A stretch of 64,000 nt of DNA, from assembly GCF_000283155.1 (NCBI RefSeq), contig NW_004454180.1, positions 18,112,640 to 18,176,639 on the forward strand, read 5' to 3'. The DNA is from Ceratotherium simum simum. Taxonomy: Eukaryota; Chordata; Mammalia; Perissodactyla; Rhinocerotidae. Shown here in pieces: positions 34,621-46,294 of this stretch. How positions within the stretch are numbered: the stretch's first letter is position 1; every line of letters begins with the position of its first letter. Below the pieces are notes generated by a model. The model was not told the DNA's origin. It worked only from the letters and a program-made list of their open reading frames with translations, and searched no databases. Position numbers and translations under genes: made by a program.

Positions 34621-36054
34621 CCATTTTTATTGTTTTCCCGTCTGGATAGCCAATATTGCTCCACTGGTGTTTCCCACACTTTTCAGTGCAAATGCAGAGT
34701 GTTTTGATTACATATGGATTGAAAGTTTCTTATGGCCTGGCCTGAGGCACCAACAACCAGCCTTAACACTGTTTCTAAAGCGAATTCCAAATTGAAAGGA
34801 ATAAACTTGGAAGTCAAGTTTTGAATGTGTAAATCCGGGCTGTGTGTGCCATAAAATTTAGACGGGAGATGAAAGATACAAAACAAACAGCCAGCATTAC
34901 TGTGACCATGTCTACCAACTTTTTCTTAGTTGTTTTTTGAGGGGGAGCGTGGGGGGGTTGGAGGAGGGTGTTCTTATTCTTTTTTTTTGATTGCTTGATA
35001 ATAACTACATTTGGAAGCTTCTGTCAGTTTCCCTGCATCTGCCAGTAATTGGCATCATTCCATTTTGCTTGGATAATTCAGTAGCATCGCCTCCTGTGGA
35101 AATAGCTGCTTCTGGCAAAACTGTTTAGTTTACCATTTAATCAAAACATTTGCATAGTTCCACTCAGTTAGAAAGCAAAAATGGGGTTGATCATTTTTGC
35201 ATAAAGACAAGTCAAATCAAGGAATGCTTTAAACCATGAAATGAAATTTAATTAAGTATTGGAATGACAAACATTTCACCACGAACAGACATTCTTAAAT
35301 AGTGGTTAAATGATACACAAAAGTAATTACATTTTTACATACAGAAAATATTTAGTGGTGATTTAATAAATGTTTCCCAAGATCTTCAGTGCCTGTTACC
35401 AGTGTGTAGTTTACTCATTTGAGGAGCTAGCTGCTCTGTGAAGGTGGAGCTCAGACTTTGCAAATGAAATATCACAGTGGTAGTAAGCAGTGAGCCAGCT
35501 GTCAGGGCTGGGCTGCAGTGGCTTCCTGCACTCAGAGCCTCCTGCCTCCTACTTTTATGTTCACAGTGCACTTCACTTCATAACTATTTAACTTATGCGT
35601 GTTTTCATGTTAGAGTAACATTGTCCCCTGAAAAATACCTTCACAAACGGTGATGCTCCAGGACCATAAGCTCTATCAAGTTTGTGCCTTCAGAAACCCA
35701 TGTGGTCACTAAGTAAGTATTCCAGGATGTGCCCGGTCCAGTTTGAGGAGAAGACCTTGTAGGAAATTAGAGAATCCAAACCCCACCCAACATGGAGGTG
35801 CTCAGAGGTACTGAACGTCACTTGAGACTGATGGACACTTGGAAGGCCGACTTGATCCGTAGACCATTAGGTTAAAGAAACAAACTATCCTGAGGGAAAG
35901 ATGAATGCTTCTAAGGTCTACACCCTCAATTATAAAACAGCTGTGTAGGAGGCCATGCAGGCTTCAGGGACCATCCAATAAGGAAGTCAAACAGTTTGGG
36001 GCCAAAATCAAAAAACTTGAGAATGTGGTAAGACTCTGGGAATTCTATGGTGTT
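34621..36054. other. Unique, AT-rich, repeat-free stretch
   Basis: No transposon recognised. The 34990-35370 part has several TAATT and AATTA cores and no recognisable decay pattern, which is compatible with a conserved non-coding element, but conservation cannot be seen here. Confidence 0.4.
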
Positions 36055-38365
36055 TTCTTCTAAATAGTTTCATTAAGATACACCTCAACACTATACAATT
36101 CACCTACTTAAAGTGTGCAACTCAACGTTTTTTAGTTTATTGACAGGGTTGTGTTACCATCACCACAATCTAATCTAATCTAATTAGAATAATTTCATGC
36201 CACCAAAAGAAGCCATGTACCCATTAACAGTCACTCTTCATCCCCCTCCTACCCACCCACCTGCCTTAAGCAACCACCAGACTACTTTCTGCCTCCATAA
36301 ATTTGCCTTTTCTAGGCCTTCCATATACATGGAGTCATACAATAGGCAGAACTTAGGGACTGACTTCTTTCAGTTAGTTCAGTCAGTTCAGTTAATTAGT
36401 TCATGTAAGATGTAGCACATATCAGTACTTCATTTCTTTTATGGCCCAAAACATTCTATTTTATGGATATACTACATTTTATTTATTCATTCATTAGTTG
36501 ATGGACAATTGAGTTGTTTCTACTTTTTGACTTTTATAAATAATGCTACTATGAACATTCATGTGCAAGTTTGTGTATGGACATATGTTTTCAATTCTCT
36601 TAGATGTAAACCTAGGAGTGGAATTGCTGGTCATATAGTGTAACATTTTGTGTAACTACTAAACTCTTTTCTACAGTGGCTGCAACATTTTACATTCCCA
36701 TCAGCAGTGTAGAGGGTTCCCATTCCTCCACGTCCTCGCCAGCAGTTGTTATTGTCTGTCTTTTTGATTATAGCCATTCTAGTGGGTGTGGAGTGGTATC
36801 TCATTGTGGTTTTGATTTGCTTTTCCCTAATAACTAATGATATTGAACATCTTTTCACATGCTTATTGGCCATTTGTATATCTTCTTTGGAGAAATGTCT
36901 ACTCAAGTCATTTGCTCATTTTTCAATTGGGTTGTCTTTTTATTATTGAGTTGTAAGAATTCTTTAGGTATTTTGGATAAAAGTTCCTTATCAGATATAT
37001 AATTTGCAAATATGTTTTCCCATTCTGTGGGCTACGTTTTCACTTTCTTGATAGTATCATTTGCAGCATAAAAGTTTTTAATTTTGATGTAGTCCAATTT
37101 GTCTGTTTTTTCTTTTGTTGCTTATGCTTTTGGTGTCATGTCTAAGAAATCATTGCTTAACCATGGTCATGAAAATTAACTTCTATTTTTTCTTCTAAGA
37201 GTGTTATAGTTTTAGCTTTTATATTTGTGTTTATGCTCCATTTTCAGTTAATTTTTGTGTAAATTTTGTGGTGTAATACAGGGGTCTACTTCATTCTTCT
37301 GCATGTGGCTATCAAGTTGTTCCTGCACCATTTGTTGAAAAGACTGTTTTTTCCTCCATTGAATTGTCTTGGCATCCTTGTTGAAAAGCAATTGACCCTA
37401 CATGTGAGAGTATATTTCTGAACTCTCAATGCTATTCCATTGATCCATATGTTTATCCTTGTGCCAGTGCCACACTGTATTGTTTACTAGAACTTTATAG
37501 TAAGTTTTACAATCAAGAGGTATGAATCCTCCAAGTTTGGTCTTTTAAGATTATTTTGACTTTTCTAGGTCCCTTGCATTTCCATATGAATTTTAAGATT
37601 AGTTAATCAATTTCTGCAGAAACGCCACTTGGGATTTTGATGGAGATTGTGTTGAATCTATAGGTCAATTTAGAGAGTATTGCCATCTTAACAATAAGTC
37701 CATGACAATGGGAAGTCTTCCGTTTTTTTAGGTCTTCTTTACTTTCTTTCAACAATATTTCGTAGTTTTCATTGTACAAGTCTTGTATTCTTTTGCTAAA
37801 TTTGTACTTAAATATTTTATTCTTTTTGACGCTATTGTGAATGAAATTGTTTTCTTAATTTTATTTTCAGAATGTTCATTGCAAATGTATAGAAATACAA
37901 CCAATATTTGTATACCAATCTTTTATCCTGCAACCTTGCTCAGTTCATTTCTTAGTTCTAAAAGCTTTTTTAGTAGATTCATTAGGATTTTCTATATACA
38001 AGTTCATGTCATCTGTGAATAGAGATAATTTAACTTCTTCCTTTCCATTCTGGATTCTTTCTTTTTTTCTTTTCTTTTCTTTTTCTCTAATTGCCGCTAG
38101 TACAATGTTAAATGGAAGTGGCAAGGGCAGACATCCTGTCTTGTTCCTGATCTTAGAGGGAAAGCATTGTCAGTCTTTCACGATAAGTATGACGTTAGCT
38201 GTGGGTTTTTGTAGGTGGCCTCTATCAGGTGAGGAAGTCCCCTTCTATTTCTAGTTTTTTGAGAAGTTTTATCGTGAAAAGGTGTTGGATTTTGTCAAAA
38301 GCTTTTTCTGTGTCTATTGCCCTTTATTCTATCAATATACTTTATTGCATTAATTGATCCTTCTT
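36055..38365 (-). repeat. 5'-truncated L1, antisense, 2.3 kb
   Basis: The L1M-type 3' UTR complement starts near 36055 ('attaagatacacctcaacac') and runs without large gaps through ORF2 C-terminal and thumb regions to the RT at about 38360. On the minus strand, 36631-36906 reads as ORF2 C-terminal sequence ([15 protein letters not shown] and [17 protein letters not shown]). ORF2 is broken in several places. Similarity ends abruptly near 38365, consistent with 5' truncation during insertion. Confidence 0.8.
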
Positions 38366-39477
38366 AATGATTTTATGTTCCTATGTTTGCAAATCACGTG
38401 TGATGATTTGTAGCAAACCCCTTATAATAGGGAATTTTGATAAAGCATTGAAGGAAGAAGTTAAAGAGGTTGAACTTTAGTTTGAAAGCACTTTTTTGGG
38501 AGGAGGAAGCAGAAATACAGAAAACCGGTGGTCATTGCCCTAATGATGAAGGGAAGTCAACTGGAAGCCATACAGACAAGAACTAGACAGCACAGTCAAA
38601 CTGGGTACATTGAGCAGACTTTAATAAAGAGGCTCTTTACAAAAGTGGACAGGGAGTGGGAAGCATAACGCAGTAAGCTGGGGACAGAAACCGCAGGCAA
38701 TTGCCACCCTTAGGCATGGAAGGGGAAAGCAACTGAGAGTCCTGGGGAGAGGGCCTGCAGCTTCCCTGGAGGGATGGAGCTAAGAGATTTACTAAGCAGC
38801 CATTGGTCCCCTCCTTTCCTCTCTGTTCGCCCGCCTTTGCTTCCCACTGCAGAACCCGGCGGGAAGCCACTTGATGTAGTCAGGCCTGCCAACCCCTTGG
38901 CACACAGAGCAAGGTGGAGAAGGCTGGTGGTGGATCTGGAGGGGCAAATGGGAAGTTCCCGTCTGCGGGAAGGAAGAAGAGGGCACGCGTGAAGTTGGCT
39001 GTGTCACAAAGTGATCCCTGGGGCTTAAAGTTCAAGTGCCCCAAGAGATTGTACAAACTGCACAAAAAACCTTATCCTGGACAAGAATACATCTTGTCAC
39101 CAAAATGCCGCTGGATCACGATCCTTTTCCAAATTATATTCACAGGAAGTGCAAAGTTACTTTCATATTGGCCTTATTAAACCACTATTAGGCAGATAAG
39201 CCTCCAAAACCAAGCAGAGACATACGGATATAAACACACGCTGTTGAAGTGCAGAGGACAGTACGGGGTTGCTCTGATTATCAGGGAAAAATCTCTCCAA
39301 ACACAGAGGAAAAGGTCAATGGAAAAGAAATCTATTTTTTTAAAAAAAGCTAAGCGGGGAGTGCCAGGGAAGGCAGCATATGTTTAATAAATTGGGGCCC
39401 TTTCGAGAGAGCAGACAGATAATTTGGAAAGAACAGTTAAAGAAAAATTACAAATATTCAGGTCTGCACAGTGTAAG
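38366..39477. other. Unique stretch
   Basis: No repeat recognised. The 38914-39180 plus frame contains a basic GRKKRARVK stretch but has no recognised family and no splice context. Confidence 0.35.
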
Positions 39478-39715
39478 GTGGGTTCTGGCGCCAGCCTGCT
39501 CGAATTTTATTCTTGGCTCCCCCACTGACTGGCTGTGAGACTTTGAGCAAGTTCCTTTACCTCTCTGTGCCTCAGTTTCCTCACCTGTAAAATGGGAATA
39601 ATAGCACCTCCCTCATATGACCTTTTGGGGCATTAAAATGTTAATAGTCGTGAAGCACCCGGAAGGTGCCCAGCACACAGTCGGTGCTCAATAATATCAG
39701 CCCTTCTTCTTAAGT
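39478..39715 (+). repeat. MIR SINE, well preserved
   Basis: The sequence passes through 'gactggctgtgagactttg', 'cctctctgtgcctcagtttc', 'ctcacctgtaaaatgggaat' and 'cacagtcggtgctcaataa', which is almost the whole MIR consensus. It is the best preserved MIR in the window. Confidence 0.9.
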
Positions 39716-41204
39716 TTTTATTCTCTTGTCTGACTGAAGGACCAGTGGGGCACACAGGTATGTTTCTAGCACCTGAAGTTTCCCCAGTACCCTGTTGTTA
39801 AGAAAGCACGTTGAGGGGTGTTGACGTAAGGAGGATGGGTGGTAGGAGGGAAGACAGAGAAAAATTTAAGACTTGTAATGTCTGAAATACAAATAAGTCT
39901 GGAAGGATGTTACCATTGCAGTTACCTACCTTAAATCCTTTTTGGAAGAAGGTGAGATGTAAAAAAAATTACATTTTGAGGATATTGCATTTTTTGGGGT
40001 AATATTCAGGATCTCCATGATTTGGAGCTCTTCAGTCCAAACCAGGCCTGGGGTGGGAAATTGCCACCAGAGTGGGAAGCCCTCTGTGGAACCACAGGGA
40101 GGCTCCGAAGGTGGCTTCTCCCGTTACCTCCCATCCTTCCAGAGAACTGTCCCCGCAGGGGCTGTGCGATCTCACTGCTGCCGCAGGGATGGGAGTGGCC
40201 CTGCCCTCACAGTGAGGGCACCTCAACAATCAGCCACCGAGGTGCCAACTGCAGCTCGTTGACTGCATGAGAAATCAGAAATGTCTGCTGACTTCCAGGG
40301 GCCACCATCACCAGCCACTCCAACAAGGGCACCACACAGAATGTCAGGCCCGGTGGACTTTGCCCCTCAGAGGCCTCTGCCCCTCCAGCACCTCTGAGGG
40401 GAGTGTGCTGAGGAGAGAGAAAGGCAGTTGGGTGGCAGGCCCCCCCAATTCTGAGAGATCCCCAAATCTCTCAGAGAGATTTGTTCCTATATTCCTGTCA
40501 AGAAAGTGAAGCCCAGGAAGAGAGATGCCCTCAACTATGAATTGTGTCTGCGCTTTCTTCAGAAAATCAGTGCCAATGCTGGAAATTTAAAACCAACATG
40601 GAGGAAGTGGCTGCCTGTTGTTGTTCCTCTCCTTAGGAACACAACCAGAGCTACTCACAGTGGTGTGCTGGCTGACTCGTAGTGGCTTGCGAGCGCCAAA
40701 GGCCACATTATCAGGAATCTTATGAGCCTGCCGTTAAACAGTCATCATTAACAATAAACGTGTGAAATTACAATTAAATAAATTACTTTATAAATAATAG
40801 TCATAAGTACTCAAACTTATTTGAGTTCCTAATTATTTTACCACATTTTAGTATCATCTCTGTTCTTAAAATTATTTACATCTTTGTATCTGTGTAGTGG
40901 AAATACCACATATTGGTGTGCTACTGTATACTGCTTCCCAAGTCTGTATTCAGTGAAGTCAGGGTGTAGCTTGGTTAAGCCACAGTGGGAGTATTTACAC
41001 TACAGAAATCAGTAAATGCCACAATAATTTTTTTTGATGAGCTGATTATAAGCATTTACTAGCTCACCCCCACCAGCACATTCACAGGCATGCAGATTAG
41101 CACAGGGGAAGATTCATACCCTCGTCTAGATAGGAATGCTAAAGCCATGTGTGTAACTCTTTCTTATCATTTTTCCCTGGGAAGAATTAAGACAGATAAA
41201 TTCA
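39716..41204. other. Unique stretch
   Basis: A G+C-rich part (40.0-40.5 kb) has overlapping frames without motifs. A very AT-rich part (40.74-40.87 kb) follows. No repeat recognised. Confidence 0.4.
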
Positions 41205-41275
41205 ATTCGGGGAGCATTTATTGAAGACGACGTCTTGTGTGCTCAGCGCTGTAGTGGATACCCAGCAAGAATGCT
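41205..41275 (-). repeat. Short L2/MIR-like fragment
   Basis: 'ggggagcatttattgaagac' followed by 'tgtgtgctcagcgctgt' matches the common L2/MIR terminal pattern in reverse. Confidence 0.45.
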
Positions 41276-42039
41276 TAAAATTATTTATGCAAACGATGCC
41301 TCTTTGTGGAGACAGGATTAAATGATTCACAGAAGATTCTTCTATTTCAACAAATCTATTCATCTGTAGAGAAATACTTCACACAAGGCGTAGAAGCCAA
41401 GATAATTGTTTTTCTCCAGATTGTTGAATTGCAACATCATTTGTTCTGTTTACCATTCACAACATTCAGGCCATTCAGTGCGTCTGTCTGAGCTCTCCCT
41501 AAGATATAAACAGATTTTTGAAATGTCGATAATTGATGTTTGATGTTGCTCTTCCCTACTGCTTTAAACATTACTTAGGGAACTCAAATAAATTAATCTG
41601 GAATAATCTTGTTTTCAAGGATCCAAAGCAATTGTCTTTTATGAAGCCCTGGGCTTGTAACAGCTGCATATTCCAGTCTCCAAGTCTGCCTCCCTGCCTC
41701 CTTCCACCCCTGCCTGAGCTACCGATCTGTGTAGCAAAGCACAGGAGGAAGATCACAGTCATACGAGAAAAAACTCTTCCCTTCATTCTAATCTATCTTC
41801 TTTGCTGAACAATGACATAATTTTAATAGCTTAATCTTGAAAATTGTGCCACATTTAATTTTAATTTTGTTAGAAAGATTCTGTCTGTGTGAACAACTGT
41901 GAAAGAGTTTGGAGACCCCAAATTAAAGCTACTGTTGATGTGAAATGGCCAAAATCTCTCGGTGGTATTTCTAAAGGCCAGGAGATGGGCAGAGGCAGGG
42001 GGACTGTCATCAGCGAGCCATTAAGATAGAAGTGCCAGG
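41276..42039. other. Unique stretch
   Basis: No gene or repeat recognised. Confidence 0.4.
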
Positions 42040-42963
42040 TGGATTTAACATTTGAAAATCATGTAATTTATCATATTAACAAATTAAAAAAGAAAAACAA
42101 TGTGATCATGTCAATAAATGTAGAAAAAACATTTGACAACAGAAAAAAATTAATAAACTTCTAGCTCAACTGACCAAGAAGAAAAGATAGAAGACATAAA
42201 TGACCAATATCAGTAATCAAAGAGCGGACATCAGGACAGACTCCACAGACACAAAATGTGAAATAAAGGAGTATTATGAAAAACTTAACAAATAAATGTG
42301 ACAATTTAAATTAAGTGGGAAAATTCCTTGAAAGACACAAGCTACCAAAACTCACTCTAGAAGACATAGATAATGTGAATACCTATGAAAGAATTAAAAG
42401 CTGAATTCACTGTTAAAATCTCCCACAAAGAAAACCCCAGGGCCAGATAGCTTCACTAGTGAATTCTACCAAACATTTGAGGAAATAAAAATACCAGTTC
42501 TCCATAAACTCTGTCAGAAAATAGAAGACTTAGAGAAAGTTCCCAATTCATTTTATGAGGCCAGCATTACCCTATAACAATACCAGACAAAGACATTACA
42601 AGAAAAAAAAACTACAGACCAAAGTTCCTCATCATCACAGATGAAAAGTACTTGAAAAAATCTAGCAAAATGCATCTAGAAATATAACAACAGGATAATA
42701 CATCATAACAAATACAAGGACATCTGGTCTTACCATTTAAAATCAACATTGTACTGGAGATTCTAGCCAGTGAAATATGGCAAGAAAAAGAAATTAAAGA
42801 CATACTAATTGGAAAGGAAGAAATAAAACCTTCTTTATTTGGAGAAAATATGACTGTCTTTGTAGCAGGTCTTAAGGAATCTAGGAAAAAAAGCTTTTAG
42901 AATAAATAAGTGAGTTTAGTAAGATTGCAGGATACAAGGACAATATATACCAAAATCAGTTGT
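42040..42963 (+). mobile_element. Outer L1, left half
   Basis: ORF2 fragments of an old L1M. A short RT piece (42050-42150: 'aacatttgaaaatcatgtaa', 'gtagaaaaaacatttgacaa') is followed by sequence that normally lies upstream of it (42155 on: 'aacttctagctcaactgacc'), so the order is rearranged. The RT then proceeds past 'cccagggccagatagcttc' and 'atgaggccagcattaccct' to 'caaaatcagttgtcc'. It is interrupted there by another L1 and resumes at 48348. Confidence 0.75.
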
Positions 42964-44945
42964 CCAGTTTGGACTCCAGTCCAGACAAGATGGTGTAGAT
43001 TCCTTTCTCCCTGCTTCTACCTACTGAGTACAGCTCAAAACCCTGCAAATAACACAAAAGGAAACCAAAAGAGAACTCCAAAAGATGGTAAGAGGAATTC
43101 AAATTGGTTTGGGGCCCTAGGATTGGAGGAACAACATAGCAGCATGGTGTTTCATGACCCCCTCTTCCGCCCAATGGAACAAGCTGCTCAGGCCAGGCCT
43201 TCCCCAACCTTCAATCCAGTAATACAAGACTGCCCAGGTAGACTTATTACTCTTCTGGGTTGAACGGTGTTCAATTCCAGCAAGGGGGATCAGTCAGGAG
43301 CCCACCCTTAAAAATGGGTAAAGGAAGTTCTTAAACAGAAAGGAAATGGTAAAAGAAGGAAGCTTGGAAGATCAGGGAGGAAGAAAAAATAACAGAAATA
43401 GGAGGAAAATGGATACATAAACTATCCTCCTCCTGAGTTTTATAAATCATATTGATGATAGAAATAAAAATTATAACACCATCTAATATTCTAGACAATC
43501 ATACTTAAGTATAGGGAAGTAAAGAGACTTAAATGAAAGTAAGGTATCCATATTTCACCCAAGGTGGTAAATGGTGATACCAGCAGCCTGCAATAAGTCA
43601 TACATGTGTATTTTAATACCCAGAACAACTGGTAAGAAAACTATGCAAGAAAATAAACTAAAAAACACTATAAATAAGTCAATGTGGAATCCTAAAATTG
43701 TGTAAGTAATCCACAGGAAGGTATGAAGCGAGAAATAAGAAAAAGAGGAAATAAACTATAAAATGGCAGACTTGGGTCCTAACATATCAAAATTTACCCT
43801 TAATGAGTGGTCTAAACATACTCAGAAAAAGGCAGAGATTGATTGAGTGGGTTAAAAAAAACACTATAAACTGCATGTCTGTTTATTAGAGACAATCCTC
43901 TCAAATTCAACATAGGTAGGTTGAAAGTACAAGGATGGAAAATGATTTTTAAAAAGGCCTGAGTGCTTATATAAATATCAGATTAGGTAGATTTCAAAGT
44001 AAAGAAAACTACTAGAGATGAAAAAGGACATTACATAATAATTAAAGGATCAGTCCATCAGGAAGACATAACAATCCTAAATGTCTACTAACCAAACAAC
44101 AGAGACTCAAAATATATGATGTAAAAACAATAGAGTTGAAAGGTGAAAGAAACAAATCCTAAATTATACTTGGGGACTTCAATACTTGGGGACTTCAATA
44201 ATCCCCTCTCAGCAACTGATAGAACTACTAGAGAAAAAATCAGCAAAGATATAGAAGAGCAGCACAATCAACCAACGGAATCTAGGTTGACATACAATAG
44301 AATGCTCCACCCAACAAAAGCAGAATACACATTTTTTTCAGTTGCCCATGGATCATTCACCAAGACCACATTCTGGGCCATAAAACAAGCCTCAACAAAT
44401 TTAAAATGTTTATAATTGTGTAGAGTATGTCCTCTGACCATAATGGAATCAAACTAGAAATCAATAACAGAAAGAAAACAGGAAAATCTCTAAACACACA
44501 GATATTTAGCAACACAATTCTACATAATCCATGGGTCAAACAGGAGGCTCAAAGGAAATTAAAACTGAATGAAAATGAAAATAAAACATTTTAAAATATG
44601 TGGGATCAAGCTCAATAGTTCTGAGAGTGAAATTTATTGCACTGAATGCTTACAGTAGGAAAGAGGACAGGTCTTAAATCATTAACTGAGTTTCCTAACC
44701 CAAGAAACTAGATAAAGAAGAGCAAAATAAATCCAAAGCAAGCATAAGGAAATAATAATAAAGAGCATAACCCAATAATTGAAAATAAGAAAACAATAGA
44801 AAAAAATCAATGAAACAAAAAAAAACTGGTTCTCTGAAAAGATCTATAAAATTGACAAACCTCTAGCAAGACTGACAAAGAAAAAAGAGAGAAGATACAA
44901 ATTAGTAATAACAAAAATGAAACAGAAGATATCACTATAGATCCT

Positions 44946-45308
44946 TCTCTTAGTCCATTTGGGATGTTATATCAAAAATACCATAGACTGGGAGGCTTAA
45001 ACAACAAACATTTATTTCTTATGATTCTGGAGGCTGAGAAGTCAACATCAAGGCACTGGCAGATTCAGTGCCTTGTGAGAGCCATTTCTTGGTCCATTGG
45101 CAGCCCTATTCTCACTGTGTCTTCACATGGCAGAAGGGGCAAGGAGCAATCTGGGGTCTCTTTTACAAGGGCACTAGTTCCATTCATGAAGGCTCCACTC
45201 TCATGACCTAATCACCTCCCAAAGGCCCCAACTCCTAATACCATCTCACTGGGGGTCAGGATTTCAACATGTGAACTTTGGAGGGACAGAAACATTCAGT
45301 CCATTACA
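44946..45308 (-). repeat. MST-like MaLR solo LTR in the inner L1
   Basis: Reverse-complement MST LTR landmarks are clear: 'cttagtccatttgggatgtt', 'accatagactgggaggctta', 'gattctggaggctgagaag', 'ctcatgacctaatcacctcc' and 'aacattcagtccattaca'. A perfect five-base duplication ATCCT flanks it (44941-44945 and 45309-45313). It is about 363 bases with no internal region. Confidence 0.88.
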
Positions 45309-46157
45309 ATCCTACACATTTCAGAAAGGAAAGGGAACACTACTAATGACTGTGCACACACAAAATTGACGACTTATATGAAATGGACCAATTCCTTAAA
45401 CGGTACAAACTACCACAACTCACCCAATACTAAACAGATAATTTGAATAGCTTTATAACTATGAAGGAAATTGAATTCATAATTTAAAATATCCTAAAAG
45501 AAGGAATTTTCAGGTTCAGTTGGTCTAGCTGGAGAATTCTACTAAATATTGTATAAATTAATTCTACACAATCTTTCCCAGAAAGCAGAAGAGGAAACAC
45601 TTCCCACCTTATTCTATGAAGTCAATATTATCCTGATATCAAATGTAGACAAAGATTGTTCAAAAAAAGACAACTACAGGCTACTATTCCTCATGAATAT
45701 AGATACAAAAATTCTTAACAAGTATTAGCAGATGGAATTCATCAATATATAAAAAGAATTATACACCATAACCAAGTGGAGTTTATTCCAGTTATTCAAG
45801 GCTGGTTCAATATTCAAAAAGCAATCAGTGTAATGCACCATGTTAATAAGCTACAGAAGAAAAATCATAAGACCATATCCAATTTATGCGGAAAAATCTT
45901 TTGACAAAATTCAACAACCAATTATGACAAAAACTGTTAGGAAACTAGGAATAGAAAGGAATGTCCTCGACTTGATAAAGAACATAAACAAAAGCCCTAC
46001 AGTTAACATTAGACTTAATGGTGAAAGATCAACTACTTTCCCCTAAAACTGGAAAGAAAGCAAGGATGTCCAATTTCCTCACTGCTCTTCAACATAACAC
46101 TCAAAGTTCTAGGCAGTACAGTAAGGCAAGGAAAGGAAATAAAATACATACAAATAG

Positions 46158-46235
46158 AAAGAAAAAAAAGAAGGAAGGAAGGAAGAAACAAAGAAAGGAA
46201 GGAAGGAAGAAACAAAGAAAGAAAAAGAAAACTGT
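46158..46235 (+). repeat. GAAGGAAG-type microsatellite inside L1 ORF2
   Basis: AAGG/AAAG purine repeats, including the duplicated block 'aaggaaggaaggaagaaaca'. In other L1 copies this position is the short A/G-rich run before the catalytic FADD loop, which probably seeded the expansion. Confidence 0.85.
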
Positions 46236-46283
46236 TTCTAGTTGCAAATGACATGATGGTCCATGTAGATAATCCCAAAGAAT

Positions 46284-46294
46284 CCCCCCCCCCC
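46284..46294 (+). repeat. Poly-C run
   Basis: Eleven C in a row in L1 ORF2, followed by seven A. This is a site prone to assembly error. Confidence 0.9.

Noticed and set aside
38914..39180. ORF with a basic GRKKRARVK stretch as a nuclear protein
   Set aside because: A short basic run alone is not evidence, and there is no homology, exon structure or upstream context.
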